This document shows positions 7,629-16,264 of a stretch of 64,000 nt of DNA, piece by piece. Each line of letters starts with the position of its first letter. Position 1 is the first letter of the stretch. A program made the translations under genes and the position numbers. Where the stretch lies: the NCBI GenBank assembly GCA_023394965.1, contig JAEWZX010000042.1, positions 186,001 to 250,000 of the forward strand, read 5' to 3'. Origin of the DNA: Pseudomonadota bacterium (GTDB taxonomy: Bacteria > Pseudomonadota > Alphaproteobacteria > Sphingomonadales > Sphingomonadaceae). The notes beneath the pieces were generated by a model. That model searched no databases, was not told the origin of the DNA, and was given only the letters and a program-made list of their open reading frames with translations.

Positions 7629-10100
7629 TCAGTCTTCGGCGGGTCTGCTCTCATCGACCTGCATTGCAGCTCCAGCCAGGCTCTCAGCCTCCAGCAACAG
7701 TTCGTCGTCCACCGAACCTTGCGGCGTCGCCTCCCGGCCAATCATTACCATAACCGGCACAGCCAGGGGGCTGACACGATCAAGCTCGACATGCACCAGT
7801 TGCTCGGCAGACCGATCCAGCAAATCACCCAGCCTCCCGACATCTGTCAGACGGGTTCGCGCGTCGGCCCATGCCGCTTGGAGCAGCAGGTGTTCCGGCT
7901 CGTATTTGCGCAGCACATCGTAAATGAGATCAGTGGAGAAGGTGACTTGCTTGCCTGTCTTCCGCTTGCCGGGATGTTGTCGCTCAACCAATCCGCCGAT
8001 CACCGCCACTTCGCGAAATGCGCGGCGCAACAGGTGTGAGTTCTGTACCCATTGGATGAACTCGTCCTGCAGGATATCTGGAGACAGGAGGGGGGCCGGA
8101 TCTTTCACCTGTTTCAGGCCCCACACAGCAAGCGAATAGTCGTTGGCTACAAAGCCGCCCGGCAACAGGCCCCTGTCTTCCATCCGCCGCGTAATCAGCA
8201 TGCCGAGGCTCTGGTTCGCATTCCAGCCTTCGAATGTGTAATAGACGCTATAATATCGCTTGGCGTGCGCGAAGCTTTCCACCAGTAATTGTCCGGGACC
8301 AGGCATCTGCGATCTCCAGTCCTGTACCTCGAGCCATTCGCGCACATCGTCGGGAAACCGCGCCCACCCCGCACGATCGACGAGCATTTCACGCACACGG
8401 TCCGCAAGGTGTGTGGTCAGTGGCATGCGCGCGCCGCCATAGCTGGGGATCATAGCGCTACCCGTGGCGGCTTTCACCACGACTTCCAGGTCCTGCACCT
8501 TGATCACCTCCAGGCTCATGCCCGCAAATGCAAAGGTATCACCAGGACTGAGCGAGGCCGCAAAGCGCTCCTCCACTTTGCCTAACGAACGCCCACCCCG
8601 CCCGCGCCCGGCATTGATGCGCACATCGAGCATTTCGGAATCGATTATGATGCCGGCATTCATGCGATGGCGCTGAGCCTGATCCGGATGGCTAAGACGC
8701 CACACACCATGGGGATCGCGCACAATGCGCCGAAACTTATCGTAAGCCTTGAGTGCATATCCGCCAGTTTCGACAAAGGAGAGAACACGCCGCCATGTTT
8801 TGTTGTCCAGCCAGGCGTAGGACAGGCTCGACCGCACCTCGGCTAACAATTCCGCTTCCTGAAACGGTCCAGCACAAGCGCAGGCCATCATATGCTGCGC
8901 CAGCACGTCTAAACCGCCTGGACGGAAATCTTCACCATCGCGCTGCCCCTCGTCCACCGCCTCCTTCGCTGCTGTCGCCTCGAGAAATTCGAAACGATTG
9001 CCGGGCACCAGCAAGGCGCGGCTCGGGCAATCGAGGCTGTGGTTGGCGCGTCCAATACGCTGCAGCAGACGCGAAGAACCCTTCGGCGCACCCATCTGCA
9101 CGACCAGATCGATATCGCCCCAATCGACTCCAAGGTCGAGACTTGCCGTGGCCACCAGCGCCCGCAGCTCGCCCCGTGCCATCGCTCCTTCAACCTTACG
9201 CCGCGCCTCCTTGCTCAGCGAACCGTGGTGGATGCCAATCGGCAGATTATCTTCATTCACATCCCACAGGTTCTGGAAGACATACTCGGCCAGGAACCGG
9301 GTATTGGTGAAGATCAGCGTCGTGCGATTGGTGCGGATCTGTTCATAGAGCTGCGGAATAGCCCAGGTCGCCGCATGTCCGCCCCAGGGCACACGCTCCT
9401 CCTCGGGCAGAAGTATCTCGACTTCCGCCCGCGCTCCTGTCTCGCCTTCAACCAGCTGGACGGCATCGATATCGCCCCAGGGCGCCAGCCACTCACGGAA
9501 CCCCTCCGGATTGGCTAGGGTCGCAGACAGCGCCGCGCGCCGCATATCGGGCGCAATCGCCAGCAGTCGCGCCAGAGCCAAGGCCAGCAAGTCGCCACGC
9601 TTGCCAGTAGCAAAGGCATGGACTTCGTCGATCACCACGCGCTTCAACCCGCGGAACAATTCGAAGCTGTCTGGATATGATAGCAATAGCGACAGGCTTT
9701 CCGGCGTCGTCAGCAGGATATGCGGCGGCCGCGTACGTTGCCGTTTCTTGCGGTCCGACGGCGTATCCCCACTGCGCGTCTCGACGCGTATCGGAAGGCC
9801 GATTTCCTCAATCGGCCTAAGCAGATTGCGCTGCACATCATGGGCTAGCGCCTTGAGCGGCGAAACATAGAGCGTGTGCAGGCCATCGAGCGGGTCAGCA
9901 CCATTTAAACGCGAGCCGGTGAAATCCGCCAGTGTGGGCAAGAAACCCGCTAGCGTCTTGCCTGCACCGGTATCCGCCACCAGCAATGCGTGGCGCCCAG
10001 CATCGTTTGCTGCCAGCATATCGCTCTGGTGTCGCCGGACGCGCCAACCGCGTCCGGTGAACCAAGCTTCAAGTTCTGGCGGTAGGGCAGCTGGCATCAC
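7629..10100 (-). CDS. Ligase-associated DEXH-box DNA helicase (Lhr-like)
   Basis: Large SF2 helicase of the Lhr group, of the type annotated as ligase-associated DNA-damage-response helicase. 823 residues. Motif order: Walker A ADTGAGKT (about 44), DEXH box IDEVHAFATGKRGD (about 150), SATLANPEGF (about 195), and motif VI QRIGRANHS (about 345), followed by the long Lhr C-terminal region. The first codon pair is GTG-ATG at 10100/10097 and either may start it. The usual partners (ATP-dependent ligase, exonuclease, PdeM-like phosphoesterase) are not adjacent here; the upstream neighbour is a DUF2059 gene. Family role is known only in outline. Confidence 0.9.
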   Translation of the reverse strand: MMPAALPPELEAWFTGRGWRVRRHQSDMLAANDAGRHALLVADTGAGKTLAGFLPTLADFTGSRLNGADPLDGLHTLYVSPLKALAHDVQRNLLRPIEEIGLPIRVETRSGDTPSDRKKRQRTRPPHILLTTPESLSLLLSYPDSFELFRGLKRVVIDEVHAFATGKRGDLLALALARLLAIAPDMRRAALSATLANPEGFREWLAPWGDIDAVQLVEGETGARAEVEILLPEEERVPWGGHAATWAIPQLYEQIRTNRTTLIFTNTRFLAEYVFQNLWDVNEDNLPIGIHHGSLSKEARRKVEGAMARGELRALVATASLDLGVDWGDIDLVVQMGAPKGSSRLLQRIGRANHSLDCPSRALLVPGNRFEFLEATAAKEAVDEGQRDGEDFRPGGLDVLAQHMMACACAGPFQEAELLAEVRSSLSYAWLDNKTWRRVLSFVETGGYALKAYDKFRRIVRDPHGVWRLSHPDQAQRHRMNAGIIIDSEMLDVRINAGRGRGGRSLGKVEERFAASLSPGDTFAFAGMSLEVIKVQDLEVVVKAATGSAMIPSYGGARMPLTTHLADRVREMLVDRAGWARFPDDVREWLEVQDWRSQMPGPGQLLVESFAHAKRYYSVYYTFEGWNANQSLGMLITRRMEDRGLLPGGFVANDYSLAVWGLKQVKDPAPLLSPDILQDEFIQWVQNSHLLRRAFREVAVIGGLVERQHPGKRKTGKQVTFSTDLIYDVLRKYEPEHLLLQAAWADARTRLTDVGRLGDLLDRSAEQLVHVELDRVSPLAVPVMVMIGREATPQGSVDDELLLEAESLAGAAMQVDESRPAED

Positions 10101-10160
10101 GGGAGAAGCGATGGAGTGCCCGCTTCGGTTCCTCCACGTGGCGATGTCCGGACGATAGCT

Positions 10161-11006
10161 CTACATATCGTGATCGTCGTCTGCCCCATCCATCGGTTTG
10201 GGCGGCTTGACGATATCCGCCAGGCTTTCCGCATCCACGTTGAGCAGCGTAGCCAAACGGTCCCTCTCGACTTGAGTCAAATCGGAATAAGCACGTTCGG
10301 CAGGCAGCGCTTCCATCGCCTCGATCATGGTGGACTCGAGATCGCCAAAACCATTCATCATCGCGGGAAGCGCCTGCATGCTTGCCTGCACCACTTGGGG
10401 ATCAGCGAACAACGCCATCGATTCCTTGGCATAGACACTGCCGGTCGGAGTGGCAAAAAACGCAGCGATATCCGCCAACTGGGAATCATCGAAGCGCACC
10501 GCATAGGCTTTCGACAGGCCGTCCCGCATCGGATCTTCCATCTTCGTGAACATACCCTGCATTTGACCCGACAGCACATTGATGATCGCATCCACGCGCT
10601 GGTCGAAAGCCGGGTCGAGCATAGTCATGATTTCAACCTGCTCACTTTCGCCAAGAGCACCAATAGTGTCCTCATCGACTTGAAGCCGCGATCCCAGGAC
10701 AAATTTCGGCGCGGTGAACATGGACATCATCGGACGCACCATCTTGTCCATCATGTCGCCCATCATCTTGCCATAGAAACCTTCGGGCATCATTGTCCCA
10801 ACCACACTTTGGGCCGCGGGCAGGCGGGCCTGCTGCGCATCGGTCAGCGGTTCGGTGTGGAACAGGCCAGCCATCATGCCGACGACCTTGTCCATCCGTT
10901 CCTGGGTAGCGTCTTCTGTATCCGCACTGTCCGCATTCTGGGCGAAAACCGGATTGGCAACCGCCAGCGCGCCAATCGCGATGGATGCCCTGAAAAGCTT
11001 ACGCAT
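10161..11006 (-). CDS. DUF2059-type secreted protein
   Basis: 281 residues with a signal peptide (MRKLFRASIAIGALAVANPVFAQ, cleavage after FAQ). The Met-rich central part and the segment YAVRFDDSQLADIAAFFATPTG near residues 165-185 match the DUF2059 pattern, a domain of unknown function in exported proteins. The tail is acidic and ends DDDHDM, possibly metal-binding. It lies between the phosphomannomutase gene and the helicase gene, 30 bases after the former, so it probably belongs to the mipZ transcription unit. Confidence 0.78.
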   Translation of the reverse strand: MRKLFRASIAIGALAVANPVFAQNADSADTEDATQERMDKVVGMMAGLFHTEPLTDAQQARLPAAQSVVGTMMPEGFYGKMMGDMMDKMVRPMMSMFTAPKFVLGSRLQVDEDTIGALGESEQVEIMTMLDPAFDQRVDAIINVLSGQMQGMFTKMEDPMRDGLSKAYAVRFDDSQLADIAAFFATPTGSVYAKESMALFADPQVVQASMQALPAMMNGFGDLESTMIEAMEALPAERAYSDLTQVERDRLATLLNVDAESLADIVKPPKPMDGADDDHDM

Positions 11007-11036
11007 TACTTCCCCTTTTCAAAAAATGACGATCAC

Positions 11037-12440
11037 TCAGTGGCCGGCCTGTGGCCCACGCTGAAGGCCGGAGGCCGCAAGCTGTTCGTCGATCTGGGCG
11101 ACGAGCCGGTCCAGACCCTCCCGGCTTTCGCTTTCGGCGCGGGCAACCAGCACATCCTGCGTGTTGGATGCACGTAGCAGCCACCAGCCATCATCAGTGG
11201 TCACGCGCACACCATCGGTCGTGTCGGCAACCACATCGCTGGAAGAAATCCGCTCGGCTATCTCCTTGATCGCCGCAAACTTGCGGCTTTCATCAACCTG
11301 GAAACGCATTTCAGGCGTGTTGATCATTGGAGACATGGCCCCCCGCAATTCAGTGACGGAACGCCGCAGCCTTGCTGTCGCGGCGATCAGGCGAACCCCA
11401 GCGTAAAGCGCGTCATCATAGCCATAATACTCGTCGGCGAAGAAGACATGTCCGCTCATTTCTCCCGCTAGTGGAGAACCGGTTTCTTTCATCTTGGACT
11501 TAATCAAAGAATGGCCTGTCTTCCACATCACCGGCTCGCCGCCGTGCTTCTCCACATGATCGAACAGGGCACGGCTGGCTTTTACATCGGCTATGATCGT
11601 TGCGCCCTTCTTCCGCGTCAGCAGATCTTCCGCGTATATCATCAGCAGTTGATCACCCCAAATGACCCGGCCTTCTCCGTCAATAGCACCGATACGGTCG
11701 CCATCGCCATCGAATGCGACACCGAAATCGAGCGATTTCTCAGCCACCAGTTTGCGTAGATCCTCAAGATTTTCCTCTACTGTGGGATCAGGGTGGTGGT
11801 TGGGAAAATTGCCGTCGACTTCCGTAAACAGAAGATGATGCTCCCCCGGAAGCTGCGCAGCCAGTTTCTCGAGCGCCGGTCCAGCGGCACCGTTACCTGC
11901 GTCCCATCCCACTTTCAGGCGAGCCAGAACATCGGTGTCGATGCCCTTCAGGGCCTCAATTATACGCTCGATATACACATCCAATATGTCGCGGCTTTCG
12001 ACCTCGCCCGCACCATCGGCCCATGCCCCTTCCGCACATCGGCGGCCCAGTTCCTGAATATCGGTCCCGAAGAACGGACGGCCTTGGAACACCATCTTGA
12101 AACCATTGTAGTTGGCCGGGTTGTGGCTGCCGGTTATCTGAATGCCTCCGTCGACATCGTCAGCGGAGGCTTCAGCGTAATACAGCATCGGTGTGGGCCC
12201 CATGCCGATACGAACCACATCCATGCCAGACGCCGTCAAGCCCTCGACCAGTGCGTGTTCTAGCAGAGGCGAACTGACTCGCCCATCGTATCCGACCGCA
12301 ACCTTTCTTCCGCCCGCCTCGGCAAGCAGGGAGGCGAAACCGCGGCCGATTGCTCGCGCATCGTCCGGACCCAGAGTCTCGCCAATGATGCCGCGAATAT
12401 CGTATTCGCGAAGTATGGTGGGATCGAAGGCGTGGGTCAT
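11037..12440 (-). CDS. Phosphomannomutase/phosphoglucomutase
   Basis: Interconverts hexose 1- and 6-phosphates (mannose and glucose), supplying GDP-mannose or UDP-glucose for envelope polysaccharide. 467 residues in the alpha-D-phosphohexomutase layout: N-terminal LREYDIRGIIGETL, catalytic phosphoserine loop GIQITGSHNP near residue 105, metal loop AFDGDGDRIG near 240, sugar loop GEMSGHVFF near 325, and phosphate loop RASNTQDVLVARAE near the C-terminus. TAATG shares one base with the upstream J-domain gene, so translation is probably coupled. AlgC-type and ManB-type activities cannot be separated by eye. Confidence 0.92.
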   Translation of the reverse strand: MTHAFDPTILREYDIRGIIGETLGPDDARAIGRGFASLLAEAGGRKVAVGYDGRVSSPLLEHALVEGLTASGMDVVRIGMGPTPMLYYAEASADDVDGGIQITGSHNPANYNGFKMVFQGRPFFGTDIQELGRRCAEGAWADGAGEVESRDILDVYIERIIEALKGIDTDVLARLKVGWDAGNGAAGPALEKLAAQLPGEHHLLFTEVDGNFPNHHPDPTVEENLEDLRKLVAEKSLDFGVAFDGDGDRIGAIDGEGRVIWGDQLLMIYAEDLLTRKKGATIIADVKASRALFDHVEKHGGEPVMWKTGHSLIKSKMKETGSPLAGEMSGHVFFADEYYGYDDALYAGVRLIAATARLRRSVTELRGAMSPMINTPEMRFQVDESRKFAAIKEIAERISSSDVVADTTDGVRVTTDDGWWLLRASNTQDVLVARAESESREGLDRLVAQIDEQLAASGLQRGPQAGH

Positions 12441-12739
12441 TATGGTCGCTCCGGTGGTTCGTGCGTTAAGTCATCCAACAGTAAGTCGCGCGCCGCGTTG
12501 AGTTCCTGCATGCCCGCATTCGTTCCGCCCCTGTCAGGGTGAATGCGGGCGGTCATGCGACGATGCGCCTCGCGTATCGCATGGCTATCGGCGTCGGGCG
12601 AAACTCCCAACAGCTTGCGAGCTTTCGAGATAGCCATCTGCCGTCCGGGCTTAGCTTGAAGATATTCCCACGGCCACTTTCCAAAGATCCAGCGACACGC
12701 CACCGCGATCAGCATCAAGAGAGCGAGAAAGCGGATCAT
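12440..12739 (-). CDS. Membrane-anchored mini J-domain protein (Pam18/Tim14-like layout)
   Basis: 99 residues. One N-terminal helix (about 2-18, IRFLALLMLIAVACRWIF) anchors a C-terminal J domain (about 38-92) carrying the HPD tripeptide in ARIHPDRGGTN, which stimulates Hsp70 ATPase activity. The layout is that of mitochondrial Pam18/Tim14, with the J domain at the extreme C-terminus and no Gly/Phe or zinc region. It overlaps mipZ by one base upstream and phosphomannomutase by one base downstream. It likely recruits DnaK to the inner membrane; the client is unknown. No second J-domain landmark is missing apart from a short helix IV. Confidence 0.88.
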   Translation of the reverse strand: MIRFLALLMLIAVACRWIFGKWPWEYLQAKPGRQMAISKARKLLGVSPDADSHAIREAHRRMTARIHPDRGGTNAGMQELNAARDLLLDDLTHEPPERP

Positions 12740-13539
12740 CAGGTGGTCCCATCAACCTTGTCGAAGCCGGGCAAGCGCAGGCTCGCTACCAGCCCGCGCA
12801 GTTCCTGTCGCGCGACGAGATGGCTGGTGCCAAGATCACCCAGATGCCCCTTGTCCAGCAACGTCAGACCAGAGGGAAAAAGTTCGCGATAGATGACGCG
12901 TTCCGACAACCCCTTGGCAACACGGAAGCCAACGCGCTTTGCCATCTCCCCCAACGCCTGTTCGATACGGGCCATATTGCGCGCTTCGGTATAGCCCGTC
13001 CGGTTTCGGACAACGACCCAGTCCATCTGCGCGCGCTGTTGTTCGATGGATGTCCGGCTGCGTTTCAGCCGTGCTTCCCAGATCAACTCTGCATAGAAAG
13101 ACAGCTTTTTGACCTTGAAACTTTCACCCTCGACCTGGCCGATGAGATCGAAATCTACGAAGCTGTCGTTCATCGGAGTGACGAGTGTGTCGGCAGTCGT
13201 TGCAGAATGGCGTGCAAGCGGATCGTCACGTCCTGGCGTGTCGATGACGACGAAGTCGGCGCCAGCCGCCTGATCCTTGATCAACGCCTCCATCGCACCT
13301 TCATCCATATCTTCAACCACATGGCAGCGGGATGTGGGAAGGTCGATACCGCGACGACGCATCGTTTCGGCCCGATTCTCAAGATACCGGCACATCGTGC
13401 GCTGGCGATGGTCGAGGTCGAAAGCGACGACATCGGCACCGCGATACGCCAAGGCAACAGCGACATGGACTGCCGTTGTGGACTTGCCCGTTCCGCCTTT
13501 CTCGTTGGCGAAGACTATACGGTGAGGCTGCGAAACCAT
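12739..13539 (-). CDS. mipZ: Division-plane positioning ATPase MipZ
   Basis: ParA-family ATPase that in Caulobacter forms a polar gradient and keeps FtsZ at mid-cell through ParB. 266 residues. Deviant Walker A NEKGGTGKSTTAVH at about residues 12-25, switch region FDLDHRQRT, VIDTPGRDDPLARH, and the MipZ-typical VTPMNDSFVDFDLIG and MDWVVVRNR segments distinguish it from plasmid ParA. The start at 13539 is the first Met of the frame. First gene of a tightly overlapped set with the mini J-domain protein and phosphomannomutase. In Caulobacter mipZ expression is linked to the cell cycle; I see no clear CtrA or GANTC site in the 225 bases upstream. Confidence 0.95.
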   Translation of the reverse strand: MVSQPHRIVFANEKGGTGKSTTAVHVAVALAYRGADVVAFDLDHRQRTMCRYLENRAETMRRRGIDLPTSRCHVVEDMDEGAMEALIKDQAAGADFVVIDTPGRDDPLARHSATTADTLVTPMNDSFVDFDLIGQVEGESFKVKKLSFYAELIWEARLKRSRTSIEQQRAQMDWVVVRNRTGYTEARNMARIEQALGEMAKRVGFRVAKGLSERVIYRELFPSGLTLLDKGHLGDLGTSHLVARQELRGLVASLRLPGFDKVDGTT

Positions 13540-13764
13540 CAGGATTTGGCTGGGGAACTCATGATAAGACAGTCCCTATCTAACCCATCGCGTGGCGGCA
13601 ACGCGTGGGTGGGTAATGGTACGCCGTTTTTCCCACAATGGCGCGTTCATACTATCGAATACTCCATCAATTGATACTCTCTCCCGCATCTGGGTCGTAT
13701 TCGAGAGGCGAGACACGACGGCAAGTCGGCAGCCGCGAACCGTTTCCAAGGGGGAAGCCAGACG

Positions 13765-14538
13765 ATGAAGAAAGCACTGCTTGCGGCATTTGCCGTATTA
13801 TCGATGACAGGAATGGTGGCCGAGCCGGTTTTAGCTCAAGGCAGATCGTCGGCGCGCAAGGCGCAGGATCGCGCCACGATGGACATCCCACGATGCAGCC
13901 GAAACCTCGGCACGATTGCGGTGGTTGAGCCTGACGACAAGTGGTGGCGTGAACTGAACTTGGGCAGCCCGGAACAGATCATCCGGGTTTTCGTCCAGCG
14001 CTCGGGCTGCTTCACAATGGTGAACCGCGGTCGGTCAATGCAGAACCGCGCGATGGAACGGGCATTGCAGGAGCAAGGCGAATTGCAGGATGGACAGAAT
14101 GTCGGCCTTGGTCAGGTGGTGACGGCTGACTACTTCCTTCAGCCGGACATTGTCAGCGCCAACAACAATTCAGGCGGTGGTGGGGGTGCCCTCGGTGCAG
14201 TGGTCGGTGGGCTGTTCGGTCGAACCGCAGGTGCTTTGGCTGGCGGCATCAGGGTGAAAAAGGGTGAAGCGAATGTGGTGCTTTCGCTCGTCAACGCACG
14301 CACCACAGTCGAAGAAGCTCTTGTGGAAGGGTATTTCCAGAAGAAGGACCTCGGCTGGGCCGCCGGCGGAGGACTATTTGGCGGCGGTGGTGGCGCTGCT
14401 GGCGGTTTCGGCAGCTACGAGAATACCGTAATAGGCCAGATCATAGTCTTGGCCTATCTCAACGCCTACACCGATATGGTAACTCAACTTGGGGGGCTGC
14501 CGGTGGATGCAGCGGCAGCGGCACCCGAAGCGCGCTGA
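13765..14538 (+). CDS. CsgG/HfaB-family secreted protein
   Basis: 257 residues. Signal peptide at 1-25 (MKKALLAAFAVLSM, cleavage near VLAQG) without a lipobox cysteine, unlike CsgG itself. The mature domain has the CsgG-like outline: CSRNLGTIAVVEPDDKWW, SGCFTMVNRGRSMQNRAMERAL, and a Gly-rich GGGGGALGAVVGGLFGRTAG membrane-loop-like segment. Members act as envelope or curli-type secretion components or as penicillin-binding-lipoprotein regulators; the exact role here is unknown. AAGGGGG precedes the ATG. It stands divergent from mipZ, and panC follows after 76 bases on the same strand. Confidence 0.75.
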   Translation: MKKALLAAFAVLSMTGMVAEPVLAQGRSSARKAQDRATMDIPRCSRNLGTIAVVEPDDKWWRELNLGSPEQIIRVFVQRSGCFTMVNRGRSMQNRAMERALQEQGELQDGQNVGLGQVVTADYFLQPDIVSANNNSGGGGGALGAVVGGLFGRTAGALAGGIRVKKGEANVVLSLVNARTTVEEALVEGYFQKKDLGWAAGGGLFGGGGGAAGGFGSYENTVIGQIIVLAYLNAYTDMVTQLGGLPVDAAAAAPEAR

Positions 14539-14614
14539 CGAACATCGACTTGCAAGATCAGGGGCGGGGCGGCACAGGTCGCTCTGCCCCTTGCCCTATC
14601 CAGGAGCTGAATCG

Positions 14615-15463
14615 TTGCAAACCATCACCCAACTGTCCGATCTTCGTGGCGCGACGCAAGCGTTGCGCGAAACGGGCACACTGGCGCTGGTTCCGACCAT
14701 GGGGGCGCTGCATGAGGGGCACCTGACACTTGTCCGCCAAGCCGCACGCGCCGCGGAACATGTGATAGTCTCGATATTCGTTAATCCCCGCCAGTTCGGC
14801 GCCAACGAAGACCTGGATGCTTACCCGCGCCAGCTCGCAAGGGACTCCGCGCTGCTCGAGACGGAAGGGGTGGCCTTGCTATGGGCCCCATCTCCCGAAG
14901 CAGTCTATCCAGATGGCTATGCCACCAACGTCTCGGTCGGTGGCGTCAGCGAAGGACTGTGCGGAAGTGATCGGCCCGGCCATTTCGACGGAGTGGCGAC
15001 AGTCGTATGCAAATTGTTCAATCAGGTCGCCCCAGACATGGCCTTCTTCGGCGAGAAGGATTGGCAGCAGCTGGCGGTGATCCGCCGTATGGCAAGGGAC
15101 CTCGACCTGAGCCGACCTGATGTGGGTGCTATTCATGGGGTACCCATCGTGCGGGAAGACGATGGTCTCGCGATGAGTAGCCGCAACGCCTATTTATCAC
15201 TTGCAGACCGCGCTGCCGCCGCAGCTCTTCCACGTGAGATGCAAGAAGCAATTCAACAGATCGCTACCGGCGACCCGATTGGTCCGGTGCTTGCAAATTT
15301 GAAGAAGCGCCTGATCGATGCTGGGTTCGGCTCTGTCGATTACGCAGAAGTCCGAACTGGTGCCGATCTAAAGCCCACCAGTGAAATGTCGCCAGAGAAC
15401 CGGCTTTTCGTTGCCGCGCGAATTGGCGGTACGCGGTTGATCGACAATATGCCGCTTAGGTGA
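14615..15463 (+). CDS. panC: Pantothenate synthetase (pantoate-beta-alanine ligase)
   Basis: Condenses pantoate with beta-alanine using ATP, the last step of pantothenate synthesis. 282 residues from a TTG at 14615: LQTITQLSDLRGATQAL aligns with the usual PanC N-terminus, and AGGAG at 14602-14606 gives ideal spacing. The longer open frame back to 14489 only re-reads the end of the preceding gene. Signature segments: PTMGALHEGHLTLV (HIGH-like, about 28-41), IFVNPRQFG, and FFGEKDWQQL near 150; the KMSKS-like REDDGLAMSSRN is present near 185. panB and panD are not adjacent. Confidence 0.93.
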   Translation: MQTITQLSDLRGATQALRETGTLALVPTMGALHEGHLTLVRQAARAAEHVIVSIFVNPRQFGANEDLDAYPRQLARDSALLETEGVALLWAPSPEAVYPDGYATNVSVGGVSEGLCGSDRPGHFDGVATVVCKLFNQVAPDMAFFGEKDWQQLAVIRRMARDLDLSRPDVGAIHGVPIVREDDGLAMSSRNAYLSLADRAAAAALPREMQEAIQQIATGDPIGPVLANLKKRLIDAGFGSVDYAEVRTGADLKPTSEMSPENRLFVAARIGGTRLIDNMPLR

Positions 15464-15525
15464 AGACGATCCGCTCTAGAGCGTTCGTTGACGGAAACAC
15501 CCAGAGATCGATCTGTTTGGAAGCC

Positions 15526-15599
15526 TGGAGCGGGTAAGGGGAATCGAACCCCTCTAGCCAGCTTGGAAGGCTGGAGCATTACCACTATGCTATACCCGC
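15526..15599 (-). tRNA. tRNA-Gly (anticodon TCC)
   Basis: Reverse-strand 74-mer folding as a cloverleaf: acceptor GCGGGTA/TACCCGC, anticodon stem CCAGC/GCTGG with loop CTTCCAA (anticodon TCC), T arm GGGG-TTCGATT-CCCC, discriminator T and encoded CCA. It sits between panC and the OmpA-type lipoprotein gene. Confidence 0.96.
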
Positions 15600-15645
15600 T
15601 CGGTTGATGCGCCAATGCCATCGAAGTTGCGCCGTCGTCAACACG

Positions 15646-16260
15646 CTATTGCATTTTGTCGCTGGCTTCCTCCTTGTCCACGTCCCTTGCTGCGGCCAAG
15701 CTCTCAGCCAGTGTCTGCGCTTCATTGTCCTGAGCCGATTGGCCGGGACTCTGCACTTCGATTTCGACTCGGCGATTCGTCGTCCTGCCCTCTTCATTCG
15801 GCGTTCCGTCCGGCAGCGCATTGGGCGCGGCTGGGTTCTGTTCGCCGAATGCAATCACCGTAATCCGATCTTCGGCTATACCATTTTCGACCAGCCATTC
15901 TCGGACTGCGTCAGCCCGCGCCCGTGACGCCCGCATATTAGCCTCGTCGCTCCCGCCGCTGTCGCTATGACCACCAAGTATAATGTCGCCCCCTTCGGCC
16001 ATCTGTGGAGAGGCCAGCACCGTCGCTAGTTCCGCCCGGGCCTCCTGCGTCAACTCTGCCCCGTCGGGAAAGACTATTCGCGTTTGCAGCGATCCGGCCG
16101 GCTGTAATCCCTCGATAGGTTCGACTTGAAACTCGGGGCGAAAGATGGACTTCTTTTCTTCTGCCACATCTTCCGATGGGGTTGTTGAGCGCTCTCCGTC
16201 ACAAGCGCCAAGCGCGCAGGCCAAAATTAGAAGAGCGGCGGGAAATATGTGCGGTTGCAT
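15646..16260 (-). CDS. OmpA-family peptidoglycan-binding lipoprotein
   Basis: 204 residues from the ATG at 16260; the longer open frame upstream is the tail of the antiporter gene in another frame. A lipoprotein signal ends in LGAC at about residues 17-20, so it should be acylated. The OmpA C-terminal domain spans about 60-180, with FPDGAELTQEAR, GHSDSGGSDEANMRASRARADAVREWL split over the family's peptidoglycan-binding Asp/Arg positions, and NRRVEIEV. An acidic Gln/Glu-rich tail follows. It starts 4 bases after the antiporter stop, so the two are probably cotranscribed. GGGGG precedes the ATG. Confidence 0.88.
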   Translation of the reverse strand: MQPHIFPAALLILACALGACDGERSTTPSEDVAEEKKSIFRPEFQVEPIEGLQPAGSLQTRIVFPDGAELTQEARAELATVLASPQMAEGGDIILGGHSDSGGSDEANMRASRARADAVREWLVENGIAEDRITVIAFGEQNPAAPNALPDGTPNEEGRTTNRRVEIEVQSPGQSAQDNEAQTLAESLAAARDVDKEEASDKMQ

Positions 16261-16264
16261 CAGC

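Noticed and set aside
10116..11177. 353-codon open frame antisense to the DUF2059 and phosphomannomutase genes
   Set aside because: Spans two real genes of known family on the other strand, His/Arg-rich shadow composition.
13765..14614. PanC starting at the ATG at 14489 inside the CsgG-like gene
   Set aside because: The 42 extra codons have no family match, and TTG 14615 has an AGGAG site at ideal spacing.
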